Shown here one piece after another: positions 35,256-44,594 of a stretch of DNA of 64,000 nt. The notes beneath the pieces were generated by a model, which did not search any database, was not told where the DNA came from, and saw nothing but the letters and a program-made list of their open reading frames with translations. The first letter of the stretch is position 1; each line of letters begins with the position of its first letter. A program made the translations under genes and the position numbers. Source of the DNA: CAG-791 sp002392385 (lineage in GTDB: Bacteria; Bacillota; Clostridia; Lachnospirales; Lachnospiraceae); contig CAMOIU010000003.1 of assembly GCA_946616295.1 (NCBI GenBank), positions 1 to 64,000 on the forward strand, read 5' to 3'.

Positions 35256-35960
35256 ATGCCGATCGGAATACTGACCGATGTCGCTGCGACCCTCCTGGGC
35301 GGGATCGCCGGCTGTCTTCTGGGCAACCGGATCTCGGACCGCTGGAAAGCGCTGCTCAACAACCTGCTGGGGATGTCCGCCCTGGTCCTGGGCATCACCC
35401 TGGTCGTCCGGGTCCACGCGCTCTCCGCAGCGATCCTGGCGCTGCTCGTGGGCGGCGTGCTGGGCGAAGCTGCCGGCCTGGAAGACCTGGTCAACCGCGC
35501 AGCCTGTGCTGTCACGGAGAAGATCGCCGGCGGCACAGATGCGGATCCCGCCTATCTGGCCGCGGTGAGCGCTGCGCTGGTCCTCTTCTGTTTCGGTGGG
35601 ACCGGCTGGTTCGGCGCCCTCAATGAAGGGATCACGGGCGACGGCTCGGTCCTGATCACCAAGTCGATCTTGGACTGCGTTACGGCCTGCATTTTCGCCG
35701 CCATCCACGGCAAGCTCATTCCCCTGCTGAGTGTCCCCGAGTTCTGTGTCCTGATGACGCTCTACCTGCTGTCCGGCCTTGTCTCCCCCTGGATTTCCCC
35801 GGAGATGATCGCGGACTTCTCGGCAGTCGGCGGGATCATCACCATCACGGCGGGACTCCGCCTCACAAAGATCAAGACCGATATCAAGGTGCTGAATCTC
35901 CTGCCCGCGCTGATCCTCGCCTTCTTCCTCTCCGCTGCCTGGACGGCCGTGATCGGCTGA
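35256..35960 (+). CDS. DUF554-family membrane protein
   Basis: A 234-residue integral membrane protein with about seven helices. The family opening MPIGILTDVAATLLGGIAGCLLG and the inner FGGTGWFGALNEGITGDGSVLITKSILD block match DUF554 (YdfK-like). ATG 35256 was chosen over 35229 because AAAGGGA lies 7 nt before it. Function is unknown; transport of small molecules has been suggested for the family. Its stop codon is directly next to the stop of the opposing lysR gene. Confidence 0.85.
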   Translation: MPIGILTDVAATLLGGIAGCLLGNRISDRWKALLNNLLGMSALVLGITLVVRVHALSAAILALLVGGVLGEAAGLEDLVNRAACAVTEKIAGGTDADPAYLAAVSAALVLFCFGGTGWFGALNEGITGDGSVLITKSILDCVTACIFAAIHGKLIPLLSVPEFCVLMTLYLLSGLVSPWISPEMIADFSAVGGIITITAGLRLTKIKTDIKVLNLLPALILAFFLSAAWTAVIG

Positions 35961-36929
35961 TCACATCCAGTCCTTGATGGCGCCAAGCATGATCTTCTCA
36001 TCCATGGAGGAGAACTTCTCATGCGCGTTGTCATCCTTCTGGATCAGGGAGGAGATGTGCTCCTTCAGAAACTGCACGAAGGCCAGTTCGCTCTCCGAGA
36101 GACGGCGGTCCTTCTGCCAGACCAGGACCAGGTCCGCCGTGATCTTTTCCTTGAAGACGGCGATCCGAATATCCTGCGGGATGTAGACAGAACTGGCGTT
36201 GCGAAGGGACGGATAGAGGTAATTGTTCAGGATCGCGGTCCGGAAAATGGAGTCCGGAAAGAAGTCCGTATACCGGACGTGGTAGTGGATCTGCAGGTCC
36301 TCGATAGTCCTGTCCATGATCCTGCGGATCTGGGAGTCCTCATTCTGGATGCAGACATCCTGCCCCTCCAGGTCATAGATGGAGATCTCCTCCCGTTCAT
36401 AGAGGGGATGTCTTGCGGGAATTATCACGGAGTAATAGTCGGCCGCCAGCGGGAACTTGCAGACATCCATGCTGTCGAAGCCGTGGTCATAGCAGATGCA
36501 GAGAATGCTCTCATTGTGCCTGATCCTCCTCCGCATCTCGTCGGAGGACATGATCTTGACCTGGTTCTGCACCTCACTGTGCCGGTAGAAGAAGTTCATG
36601 ATGAGCGGCCACAGGCCGTAATGCGTTGCATATCCCAGAAGCGCCAGGTTGACGACATTGTCGTTAGCCCTTCTTAACGTTTCCAAATCGGAATCCATCT
36701 GCTCCTGAATGTCCAGTATCCTCGCCGCATGTTCCAGTACGATTCTGCCAGCATCCGTGACGACAAAACTCCTGTGCTGCCGGATGAACAGCTCCGTTCC
36801 GAGTTCCGCTTCCAGCACTTTTATGCGCTTGGAGAGGGAAGACTGAGAGATATTGCAGTTCTCAGCCGCGATCGTGAAGCTTCCCGTCTTGCAGATCTCC
36901 ATGAAGTACCGCAGGTTTTCGATCTCCAT
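35961..36929 (-). CDS. LysR-family transcriptional regulator
   Basis: A 322-residue LysR protein. The N-terminal winged helix-turn-helix is at residues 1-60 (MEIENLRYFMEICKTGSFTIAAENCNISQSSLSKRI-type start). A linker helix and a LysR substrate-binding domain follow. The ATG at 36929 has AAAGGAGAAG upstream; a longer frame would run into the divergent tctC promoter region. Divergent transcription from tctCBA, with about 165 bp between the start codons, makes it the likely regulator of tricarboxylate-type uptake and the four-carbon acid genes. Confidence 0.92.
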   Translation of the reverse strand: MEIENLRYFMEICKTGSFTIAAENCNISQSSLSKRIKVLEAELGTELFIRQHRSFVVTDAGRIVLEHAARILDIQEQMDSDLETLRRANDNVVNLALLGYATHYGLWPLIMNFFYRHSEVQNQVKIMSSDEMRRRIRHNESILCICYDHGFDSMDVCKFPLAADYYSVIIPARHPLYEREEISIYDLEGQDVCIQNEDSQIRRIMDRTIEDLQIHYHVRYTDFFPDSIFRTAILNNYLYPSLRNASSVYIPQDIRIAVFKEKITADLVLVWQKDRRLSESELAFVQFLKEHISSLIQKDDNAHEKFSSMDEKIMLGAIKDWM

Positions 36930-37093
36930 CTCTTCTCCTTTCCCCGTTCTCACACATTTCCTTTTCCATTCCTGTTTGGAATCAATTATGGCCCAGAATG
37001 AATTGTTTTTCAAGGTTTTCGCCGCAATAATGAGCATGTAAGATGTTTAACTTCATCGACTGCACGAGATGCAGAGACATGGGAGGTAAAGAA

Positions 37094-38149
37094 ATGAAAC
37101 GTATCCTTGCAATGGCACTGGCAGCGATCATGACGGTCGGCACCCTCGCGGGATGTTCCGGCGGCAGCAGCTCCAAGGAAGAGAAGCCCGCGGAGAACGC
37201 GCAGACAGAGGCAGCTGCTGAGACCGAAGAGACAGCGGAAGCCGAGAGCGGCTGGCCTTATTCCAGCGTACAGCTCGAGATCGCTGCAGCAGCAGGCGGC
37301 GGCACAGATCTGATCACCCGTCATCTCCTCAAGTACCTCAGCAAACATGGCGATTTCGTAGTTGTCAACAACACCGATGGCAGCGGAGCTGTCGCGTTCC
37401 AGGAAGTCTATGACACTGATCCCGCCAAGCTCGACAAGATCCTTGTCTACAACACAGGTTACTTCACCGCTTATATCACTGGCGTGACAGATCTGGTTCC
37501 TTTTGAAGACCTGGTACCTGTCGTGGGCCTGAATCCCGCCGGCGTCTATTATGTGGTCGTTCCCAAGGATTCCCCCTTCAACTCCATCCAGGATGTTGTC
37601 GATTACTGCAAAGAGAATCCCGGCAAGCTGAACTTCGGCGTCATGATGGGCGACATCACCCACATCATCGCCGGCAACGTCGCAGGTATCCTCGGCGTCG
37701 AGTGGTCCTACACCGCCTGCGGTTCCGACGGCGACAGAGTCTCCCTGCTCATGGGCAACAACCTCGACATCACTGTGCTGAATCAGATCACCGTCGAGAA
37801 CTATATACAGTCTGACGACATCAAGGTCCTCTGCTCCCTGCAGGGACGCAGCAGCACCGCCAGCGAGAAGCTTGCAGCCACTCCCACTCTGGAAGAGGAG
37901 GGCTATGAGCCTTGCAAGATCAAGACTCCTATCTCCGTCTTCGTTCCCGCCGGCACCAGCGAAGCGGACATGAAGAAGATCAACGAGCTCTTTACCGCTG
38001 CCGCACAGGATCAGGAAGTCATCGACGGCATCCTGGAGATGGGCGATGCGCTTGAGCCTTTCGGCGATCTGGAGCAGACCCAGGCGACTTTCCACGAGAT
38101 CTATGACGCGATCACCGAGACCTGCGACGCGATCGGCTTCGGACAGTAA
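37094..38149 (+). CDS. tctC: Tripartite tricarboxylate transporter substrate-binding lipoprotein
   Basis: A 351-residue TctC/Bug-family binding protein. The signal peptide ends in lipobox GTLAGC, followed by a Ser/Glu-rich tether. The Bug fold is seen in EIAAAAGGGTDLITRHLLKYL (ligand loop) and LNFGVMMGDITHIIAGN. GGGAGGT precedes ATG 37094. It binds a small carboxylate outside the cell and hands it to TctA/TctB. Given the downstream genes the ligand may be threonate or erythronate rather than citrate (inference). Confidence 0.92.
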   Translation: MKRILAMALAAIMTVGTLAGCSGGSSSKEEKPAENAQTEAAAETEETAEAESGWPYSSVQLEIAAAAGGGTDLITRHLLKYLSKHGDFVVVNNTDGSGAVAFQEVYDTDPAKLDKILVYNTGYFTAYITGVTDLVPFEDLVPVVGLNPAGVYYVVVPKDSPFNSIQDVVDYCKENPGKLNFGVMMGDITHIIAGNVAGILGVEWSYTACGSDGDRVSLLMGNNLDITVLNQITVENYIQSDDIKVLCSLQGRSSTASEKLAATPTLEEEGYEPCKIKTPISVFVPAGTSEADMKKINELFTAAAQDQEVIDGILEMGDALEPFGDLEQTQATFHEIYDAITETCDAIGFGQ

Positions 38150-38191
38150 AGATCCGCTATCAATCCGCTGTACAGAAAGATGTATCCTCCG

Positions 38192-38225
38192 CACGGGGCA
38201 GGGTCACGCCCTGCCCCGTGTTTTT
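38192..38225 (+). terminator. Attenuating terminator between tctC and tctB
   Basis: A perfect 12-bp GC-rich stem (CACGGGGCAGGG and its complement, 5-nt loop) is followed by TTTTTG. It lies 42 bp after tctC and would leave tctC more abundant than the membrane genes. Confidence 0.85.
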
Positions 38226-38259
38226 GTCTTCAAAGCCCGGGAAAAGGGAAGGTGAGCAT

Positions 38260-38742
38260 ATGAAAAAAGGATTTGTGATGAACCAGGACCGAATCTTCAG
38301 CATCGTGACGATCCTGTTCAGTATCTTCATGTTTGTAGAGACCGGCAAGATCAAGGCGACCTTCACCAATGTGGGCGGCTCTGATCCCGGATCCAAAGTC
38401 TTTCCGTACGCGATCGCCGTCCTGCTCTTTATCTGCGGTATCGGTAAATTCATCCGCTCCAACAAGCCGGATGAGAAGCCGTTCATGGGAGGAAAGGTCA
38501 GTTTTCTGCGCTCCATGGCCTGCATTGCCGTACTGGGCATCTATGTGGTGCTCCTGAAGCTGGTGGGCTTCCTGATCGGCACGGTGGCCGCTTCTGCTGC
38601 CCTGGTCCTGATCATGGCCAAAGGCAAGAAGCTGGACTGGTGGCGTGTCGCACTCTTCAGTGTCGGACTGACCGCTGTCCTGTACGTCGGCTTCCAGGTC
38701 GTCCTGAAGATCCAGCTCCCCGCCGGGATGCTCTTCTCGTAA
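38260..38742 (+). CDS. tctB: Tripartite tricarboxylate transporter small membrane subunit
   Basis: A 160-residue protein with four helices, typical TctB. It begins with one helix near residues 8-25, has the conserved GSDPGSKVFPYAIAVLLFICGIGKF segment, and ends in two helices. ATG 38260 was chosen for GGGAAGGTGAG upstream. It is followed after 15 bp by tctA. Confidence 0.9.
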   Translation: MKKGFVMNQDRIFSIVTILFSIFMFVETGKIKATFTNVGGSDPGSKVFPYAIAVLLFICGIGKFIRSNKPDEKPFMGGKVSFLRSMACIAVLGIYVVLLKLVGFLIGTVAASAALVLIMAKGKKLDWWRVALFSVGLTAVLYVGFQVVLKIQLPAGMLFS

Positions 38743-38757
38743 GGAAAGGAGGACAGC

Positions 38758-40305
38758 ATGATCTTACAGGTCCTTTCAACACTCTTCACGCCCTACCACA
38801 TTCTTCTGGTCGTGATCGGGACTCCGCTGGGCATCATCTTCGGTGCCATCCCCGGACTGTCCAACACGACCGGCATGGCTCTGATGCTGCCCCTGACCTT
38901 CACCATGGATGCGGCCTCTGCCATCATCTTCCAGTCCTCGATCTACATCGGCGGCATCTCCGGCGGCCTGATCAGTGCGACCCTGCTGGGCGTCCCCGGC
39001 GCGGCCTCCAACATCGCCACCTGCTTTGACGCCTACCCCATGGCCAAGAGCGGCCGTGCCTCCAGAGCGCTGGGCATCGGCATTTTCTCCAGCGCCATCG
39101 CGACCCTGGCCAGCATCTTCATCGCCATGCTGCTCACGGCCCCTCTGGCACTGGTGGCAGTCAAGCTTGGCCCCTGGGAGTACTTCTCCCTCTGCACCGC
39201 CGCGATCGTGCTGGTCGTCACCATCTCCAAGGGCGAAATGTTCTCCGGCCTGATCTCCGCGGGCATCGGCATCACCCTCGCGATGGTCGGCATCGCTCCC
39301 GTGGACGGCGCCAAGCGCTTTATCTTCGGGACCAAGACGCTGCTGGGCGGCGTCCCGACCCTGGCGGTGATCCTGGGCGTGTTCGCCATCGCCATCCTTC
39401 TGGAATCCTTCGCCAACGGCGAGGAGGTCTCCGGCGACTTGGACACCGGCACCATCAAAGGTGTCGGCATCCCGCTGAAGGAGTACTTCAGTTACTGGAG
39501 AGAGATCCTGAAGGCGTTCGGAATCGGTCTCTGGATCGGCTTCCTCCCTGGACTCGGCGCCGGCCTCTCCAACATCGTCTCCTACGCCATGATCAAGAGC
39601 GGCAGCAAGAACCCGGAGAAATTCGGCAAGGGCTGTGACGAGGGCATTATCGCTTCCGAAGTGGCCAACAATGCCTCCGTCGGCGGCGCGATCATCCCGA
39701 CCATTGCTCTGGGCATTCCCGGCGACAGTTCCTGCGCGATCCTGCTCAGCTGTCTGATCATGCAGGGCATCAACGCGGGTCCGCAGCTACTGAAGACCAA
39801 CGCAGACCTGGTCTACCTCTTCTTCGGCGTACTGATGTTTTCCACCGTCGTGACCTTCTGCATGGAGCTCTTCGGGATCCGGACCTTCCCGTACATCCTG
39901 AAGACCCCGATGCACTACCTGTATACAGCGATCTTCCTGCTCTGCATGGTGGGCTCCTACACGGAATCCTCCTCCGTCAACAGCATGATCATCATGGTCG
40001 TGATGTCGGTCCTTGGCATCTTCATGCTGTATGGAAAGCTCAGTTTCTCCCCTTTCATCCTCGGCTTTATCCTGGGACCGATGATGGAGAAGTACATGCG
40101 CATGGGCATGACCTACTCCGACGAGGGCTTCATTGTCTTCCTGAAGAGACCGGTCTCCTGCATCCTGCTGGTGATCGCAGCCCTCTCCCTCATCTGGCCC
40201 TTCATCAGAGATGCCAGAGATGCGAAGCGAAAGGCCTCCGGGCAGATGTCTGAAGTTGAGGCCGCCGAAGCGGCAGCCGAGCAGTTCCAGGTCCGGGATG
40301 ACTAA
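38758..40305 (+). CDS. tctA: Tripartite tricarboxylate transporter large membrane subunit
   Basis: A 515-residue TctA permease with about 12 helices. Signatures are GIIFGAIPGLSNTTGMALMLPLTF, YIGGISGGLISATLLGVPGAASN and the second repeat GFLPGLGAGLSNIVSYAM with ASEVANNASVGGAIIPTIALGIPGDSSCAI. AAAGGAGG precedes the ATG. It completes TctCBA and continues into the catabolic genes. Confidence 0.95.
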   Translation: MILQVLSTLFTPYHILLVVIGTPLGIIFGAIPGLSNTTGMALMLPLTFTMDAASAIIFQSSIYIGGISGGLISATLLGVPGAASNIATCFDAYPMAKSGRASRALGIGIFSSAIATLASIFIAMLLTAPLALVAVKLGPWEYFSLCTAAIVLVVTISKGEMFSGLISAGIGITLAMVGIAPVDGAKRFIFGTKTLLGGVPTLAVILGVFAIAILLESFANGEEVSGDLDTGTIKGVGIPLKEYFSYWREILKAFGIGLWIGFLPGLGAGLSNIVSYAMIKSGSKNPEKFGKGCDEGIIASEVANNASVGGAIIPTIALGIPGDSSCAILLSCLIMQGINAGPQLLKTNADLVYLFFGVLMFSTVVTFCMELFGIRTFPYILKTPMHYLYTAIFLLCMVGSYTESSSVNSMIIMVVMSVLGIFMLYGKLSFSPFILGFILGPMMEKYMRMGMTYSDEGFIVFLKRPVSCILLVIAALSLIWPFIRDARDAKRKASGQMSEVEAAEAAAEQFQVRDD

Positions 40306-40367
40306 TCTGCCCGCAGCGTCAGTATTCGCAGCATAAAAACTTTTTGATATGAAAGGAAGTATTAAAC

Positions 40368-41210
40368 ATGACTGTGGACGAATTATATGGTCAGGCTAAT
40401 CACCGCCCGTGGGAGGGCGCGACCGGTCCGCTCCGGGTCGGTCCGCACACCTGGTTCATCGGACAGACCTGGATCGGTGTGATCGTTCTGGAGACGAAGG
40501 AAGGCCTGGTCATCATCGATGCAGGTCTCAGCGGACAGATGTGGCATATCTTCGAGTCGATCCGCAAGCTTGGCTATGACCCGGAACACGACATCAAACT
40601 GTGTCTGCTCTCGCACTGCCACATGGACCATTTCAGCGGCATCCATATCCTGCAGAACTATTCCCATCCGGTCGTCTACATGAGCGAGATCGAGAAAGAG
40701 TGGCCTTACAGGGAAGATCTGTGCAACGGGATCCCCGCCGGTCTGGACTACTATATGCCCTTCAAGCCGGACAGATTCTTCGATTATTCCAGGCCGCTGG
40801 AGTTCGGAGGATATTCCATCGAGTGTGTGCTCACACCCGGACATACGCCCGGCACCACCAGTTTCTTCTTCGAGGATACAGACGAGGATACCGGCAGAAC
40901 TTACACCATCGGCATGCATGGCGGCCTGGGGCTCAACACCGTCACGGATCAGAACTTCGAGACGGCGGAGGAGGCATCTGCCGCCCGCGCCGGCTTCCGG
41001 CAGATGCTTCTCGACGTCCGCGACAGGAAGGTGGACATCAGCATCGCGAACCATCCGGACAACATCCATTTCTTCGACCGGGTGACCGAGAATAAAAAGG
41101 ATTACCGTTCCTTCATCGACGGCACTGTCTGGGCCAGACAGATCGACGAGAAACTGGCAGAACTGGATGCGCTGGAGCGCGACAGCAGATTTGCGAAGAA
41201 AGGAAACTGA
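40368..41210 (+). CDS. MBL-fold metallo-hydrolase
   Basis: A 280-residue metallo-beta-lactamase fold protein with both zinc-site signatures: HCHMDHFSG (the HxHxDH motif, near 84-92), TPGHTPGT (near 157-164) and a late His in ANHPDNIHF. AAAGGAAG precedes the ATG. The substrate is unknown. In a sugar-acid operon it could open a lactone or hydrolyse a thioester such as lactoylglutathione-like adducts; a lactonase role would fit feeding an acid-sugar pathway (inference). Confidence 0.85.
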   Translation: MTVDELYGQANHRPWEGATGPLRVGPHTWFIGQTWIGVIVLETKEGLVIIDAGLSGQMWHIFESIRKLGYDPEHDIKLCLLSHCHMDHFSGIHILQNYSHPVVYMSEIEKEWPYREDLCNGIPAGLDYYMPFKPDRFFDYSRPLEFGGYSIECVLTPGHTPGTTSFFFEDTDEDTGRTYTIGMHGGLGLNTVTDQNFETAEEASAARAGFRQMLLDVRDRKVDISIANHPDNIHFFDRVTENKKDYRSFIDGTVWARQIDEKLAELDALERDSRFAKKGN

Positions 41211-41212
41211 TC

Positions 41213-42097
41213 ATGAAACTCGGATTTATCGGACTCGGCATCATGGGCCGTCCCATGGCGCACAATCTTCTGAAAGCCGGCAGAGAGCTGCTGGTATCGG
41301 ACCTGAACAAAGAGGCGGTGGCAGACGTGGTCGCAGCGGGGGCCAAAGCGGCCTCCTATGAAGAGATCGGCCGGGAATGCGAAGTGATCATCACGATGGT
41401 CCCGAGCGGTCCGATCGTCAAGAGCATCCTGTTCGGGGAAGGCGGTGTGACCGCCGCGATCCGTCCCGGGACCCTGGTCTGCGACATGAGTTCCGTGACT
41501 CCCACCGAATCCCGCTTCTGCTATGAGCAGCTGAAGGCGCTGGGCTGCGGTTTCGTGGATGCCCCCGTCTCCGGCGGGGAGACCGGCGCGATCGCGGGTA
41601 CGCTCGCCATCATGTGCGGCGGCGACGAGAAGGACTTTGAAGCCATGATCCCGACTTTCGAGATCCTGGGCGCCTCCTGGCTTCTGATCGGTCCCAGCGG
41701 CAGCGGCAGCACCGCCAAGCTGGCCAACCAGATGATCGTCAACAACACCATCGCGGTGGTCGGCGAAGCTTTCACTTTCGCGGCCAAGGCCGGTGCCGAT
41801 CCCGAGAAGGTCTACCGCGCCATCCGCGGCGGACTGGCCGGCAGTGCCGTGCTGGACCAGAAAGCCCCGCTGATGATCGAGCGGAACTTCAAGCCGGGCG
41901 GCCCGATCCGCATCAACCACAAAGATATCAAGAACTGCATCGACGCAGCCCATGCGCTGGACTGCCCCATCCCCTACACCGCCCAACTGTTCGAGATCAT
42001 GCAGTGGATGAAGGTCCACGGACACATGAACGACGATCACGGCGGACTGGTACAGTATTTCGAGTCCCTGGCGGACTGCGAGGTAAGGAGGCTGTAA
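41213..42097 (+). CDS. NAD-dependent 3-hydroxyacid dehydrogenase (LtnD/GarR-like)
   Basis: A 294-residue beta-hydroxyacid dehydrogenase. The Rossmann loop is GLGIMGRPMAHNLLKAG (near 7-23), the substrate loop is DAPVSGGETGAIAGTL and the catalytic Lys is in GSGSTAKLANQMIVN (near 168). The family includes tartronate semialdehyde reductase, 3-hydroxyisobutyrate dehydrogenase and L-threonate dehydrogenase. Next to a DUF1537 kinase, the threonate-type activity is the best guess. Its stop overlaps the kinase ATG by one base (TAATG). Confidence 0.9.
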   Translation: MKLGFIGLGIMGRPMAHNLLKAGRELLVSDLNKEAVADVVAAGAKAASYEEIGRECEVIITMVPSGPIVKSILFGEGGVTAAIRPGTLVCDMSSVTPTESRFCYEQLKALGCGFVDAPVSGGETGAIAGTLAIMCGGDEKDFEAMIPTFEILGASWLLIGPSGSGSTAKLANQMIVNNTIAVVGEAFTFAAKAGADPEKVYRAIRGGLAGSAVLDQKAPLMIERNFKPGGPIRINHKDIKNCIDAAHALDCPIPYTAQLFEIMQWMKVHGHMNDDHGGLVQYFESLADCEVRRL

Positions 42098-43518
42098 TGG
42101 CGATCCCTTTTTCTGTGATCAATGACTATGCGCCTATCGACGAGCAGCTTGCGGACAGCCTGCTGGCAGCGGAGATCGCTGCCAACCGGCGCAAGCTCGT
42201 CGTGCTGGACGATGACCCCACCGGGGTCCAGACCGTCCACGACGTCCACGTCTACACGGACTGGTCTGCGGACAGTATCCGTCAGGGCTTTCTCGAGAAG
42301 AACGCCCTCTTCTACATCCTCACCAACTCCCGCGGCCTGACCCGGGAGGAGACGACCCGCGTCCACCGCGAGATCGCCGCGGTCGTCGACCGCGTCGCCA
42401 AAGAGACCGGGCGGGAATACCTGTTCCTCAGCCGCAGCGACAGTACTCTCCGCGGACATTTTCCGCTGGAGACGGAGCTCCTGCGGGAAGCCTGGGAGCA
42501 GAATAACGGGCGCCCCATGGACGGCGAGATCCTCTGCCCCTTCTTTCTCGAAGGCGGCCGCTACACCATCGGCAACGTGCACTATGTGAAAAACGGCGAG
42601 GAGCTGGTGCCCGCGAATGAGACGGAGTTCGCCAGGGACAAGACTTTCGGCTACACGGCTGCAACACTTCCCGCTTACGTGGAGGAAAAGACGGGCGGCG
42701 CCTTCAAGGCGGAGGATGTGACCTGCATCTCTCTGGAAGACCTGCACGCTATGGCGCTGGACAGGATCGAAGCGCAACTGCTCTCCGTCCGGGACTTCCG
42801 GAAAGTGATCGTCAATGCCGTGAGCTACGCGGACCTGAAAGTCTTCAGCATCGCGCTCTACCGGGCCATGGCCAAGGGCAAGGTCTTCCTCTTCCGGACG
42901 GCCGCAGGGCTCGTGAAGATCATGGGCGGTGTCTCCGATCAGCCTCTCCTGACAAGGGACCAGATGATCGTCACGGACACGGACTGCGGCGGTATCATCG
43001 TCGTCGGTTCCCACACGCAGAAGACGACGGCCCAGCTGGAAGAGCTGCGCAGGCTCCCGAACGTGGAATTTGTGGAGCTGGATGCGCGGCTGGTGAAGGA
43101 CGCCGTGGCTTTCTCCGCGGAAGTGGACCGCTGCCTGGCCCTGGAAGAAGCATTTCTGCGTGCAGGCAAAACGGTGTGCTGTTATACTACAAGAGCACTG
43201 ATCACAGCGGACACCGGCGACAAAGAAGATGATCTGCGGCTCTCCGTCCGGATTTCGGACGCGGTCCAGTCCCTGGTCGGCCGTCTGACTGTGACCCCTG
43301 CTTTCGTGATTGCCAAGGGCGGCATCACCTCCAGTGATGTCGGCACCCGTGCGCTGGCAGTCCGGCAGGCCAATGTACTCGGACAGATCCGTCCCGGTGT
43401 TCCGGTGTGGCAGACCGGAAAAGAAAGCCGCTTCCCGCTCATCCCGTATGTGATCTTCCCCGGCAACGTCGGAGAAGTCGGGACGCTCCGGGAAGCTGTC
43501 GAAGTACTGATGTCGTGA
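42097..43518 (+). CDS. Four-carbon acid sugar kinase (DUF1537)
   Basis: A 473-residue two-domain kinase of the DUF1537 family, which phosphorylates four-carbon sugar acids such as D-threonate, D-erythronate or 3-oxo-tetronate. The N-terminal acid-binding motif is VLDDDPTGVQTVHDV (near 31-45). The C-terminal nucleotide-binding motif is KGGITSSDVGTRAL, then FPGNVGE at the end. The ATG is set by AAGGAGG and by coupling with the dehydrogenase stop; an upstream in-frame start lies inside that gene. With a PdxA-like enzyme after it, a D-threonate or D-erythronate kinase followed by oxidative decarboxylation to DHAP is likely. Confidence 0.92.
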   Translation: MAIPFSVINDYAPIDEQLADSLLAAEIAANRRKLVVLDDDPTGVQTVHDVHVYTDWSADSIRQGFLEKNALFYILTNSRGLTREETTRVHREIAAVVDRVAKETGREYLFLSRSDSTLRGHFPLETELLREAWEQNNGRPMDGEILCPFFLEGGRYTIGNVHYVKNGEELVPANETEFARDKTFGYTAATLPAYVEEKTGGAFKAEDVTCISLEDLHAMALDRIEAQLLSVRDFRKVIVNAVSYADLKVFSIALYRAMAKGKVFLFRTAAGLVKIMGGVSDQPLLTRDQMIVTDTDCGGIIVVGSHTQKTTAQLEELRRLPNVEFVELDARLVKDAVAFSAEVDRCLALEEAFLRAGKTVCCYTTRALITADTGDKEDDLRLSVRISDAVQSLVGRLTVTPAFVIAKGGITSSDVGTRALAVRQANVLGQIRPGVPVWQTGKESRFPLIPYVIFPGNVGEVGTLREAVEVLMS

Positions 43519-43564
43519 TATTCGTGAAAGCCTGCGCAGCAGGCTTTGCAGAGGAGGTGCTCCT

Positions 43565-44581
43565 GTGACAGAAAGAACAGACCGAAAGCCCTTGATCGCT
43601 ATCCCGCTGGGAGATCCCGCCGGTGTCGGACCGGAGATCGTCGTAAAGGCGCTTGTCTCTGACACAGTCCGCAGCTGCGCGGACTGCCTTGTGATCGGCG
43701 ACCGCGGCGTCATTGAGAGGACGATCGCCCTCACCGGCAGCCCTCTGCAAGTCCATGTCACCGACAGTCCGGAGAACGGCTGTTACCGGGAAGGAGTCCT
43801 CAACCTGATCGATCTGGCCAACATCGACGCCGGCCAGTTCCGATACGGTGTCGTCCAGGCCATGTGCGGCCGCGCCGCCTACGAGTATATCGAGAAGAGC
43901 ATTTCATTCGCCATGGAAGGCCGGGTCGATGCCGTGGCGACCACGCCCATCAACAAGGAGGCGCTGCATGCGGCAGAAGTCCCCTACATCGGCCACACGG
44001 AGATCTTCGGTGCTCTCACCGGGACGGAGGACCCGCTGACCATGTTTGAGACCAACGGGCTGCGGATCTTCTTCCTCACGAGGCACCTCTCGCTCCTGCA
44101 GATGCTGGGACAGATCCGGAAGGACCGGATCGTCGCCTGCGTCAAAGAGTGCTGGGCGGCGCTCGAAAGACTGGGCGTCCGGGAAGGGACCATGGCCGTC
44201 GCCGGTCTCAACCCGCACTGCGGAGAACACGGGCTCTTCGGCTGGGAAGAAGTCAACGAGATCGAGCCTGCCGTCCGGCAGCTGCAGCAGGAAGGATATG
44301 CGGTCGCCGGTCCCATCGGCGCCGACTCCGTCTTCCACCAGGCTGCACTGGGGCGCTACAACAGCGTGCTCTCCCTCTACCACGACCAGGGACACATTGC
44401 TGCCAAGACGCTGGATTTCGACCGCACCATCTCCATCACCAACGGCATGCCCATCCTGCGGACCTCCGTGGACCATGGCACCGCCTTTGACATCGCCGGC
44501 AGGAACCTGGTCAGCGAAGTCAGCATGGTGGAGGCCATCCGCCTCGCCGCGCTCTACGCGCCGCACTTTCAAAACGCATAA
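43565..44581 (+). CDS. pdxA2: PdxA2-type 4-phospho-threonate/erythronate dehydrogenase
   Basis: A 338-residue PdxA-family NAD enzyme. Typical motifs are PLGDPAGVGPEIVVKAL, GHTEIFGALTG, LNPHCGEHGLFGWEE, GPIGADSVF and YHDQGHIAAKTLDF with metal-binding His. GTG start with AGGAGG 7 nt upstream. In DUF1537 operons this family oxidises and decarboxylates the 4-phosphorylated acid to dihydroxyacetone phosphate. No other vitamin B6 gene is near, so a biosynthetic PdxA role is unlikely. Confidence 0.92.
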   Translation: MTERTDRKPLIAIPLGDPAGVGPEIVVKALVSDTVRSCADCLVIGDRGVIERTIALTGSPLQVHVTDSPENGCYREGVLNLIDLANIDAGQFRYGVVQAMCGRAAYEYIEKSISFAMEGRVDAVATTPINKEALHAAEVPYIGHTEIFGALTGTEDPLTMFETNGLRIFFLTRHLSLLQMLGQIRKDRIVACVKECWAALERLGVREGTMAVAGLNPHCGEHGLFGWEEVNEIEPAVRQLQQEGYAVAGPIGADSVFHQAALGRYNSVLSLYHDQGHIAAKTLDFDRTISITNGMPILRTSVDHGTAFDIAGRNLVSEVSMVEAIRLAALYAPHFQNA

Positions 44582-44594
44582 TTGTCTCCCCTGA

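Noticed and set aside
43565..44581. Biosynthetic PdxA for vitamin B6
   Set aside because: It follows a DUF1537 kinase in a catabolic operon with a transporter; no other pdx genes are near.
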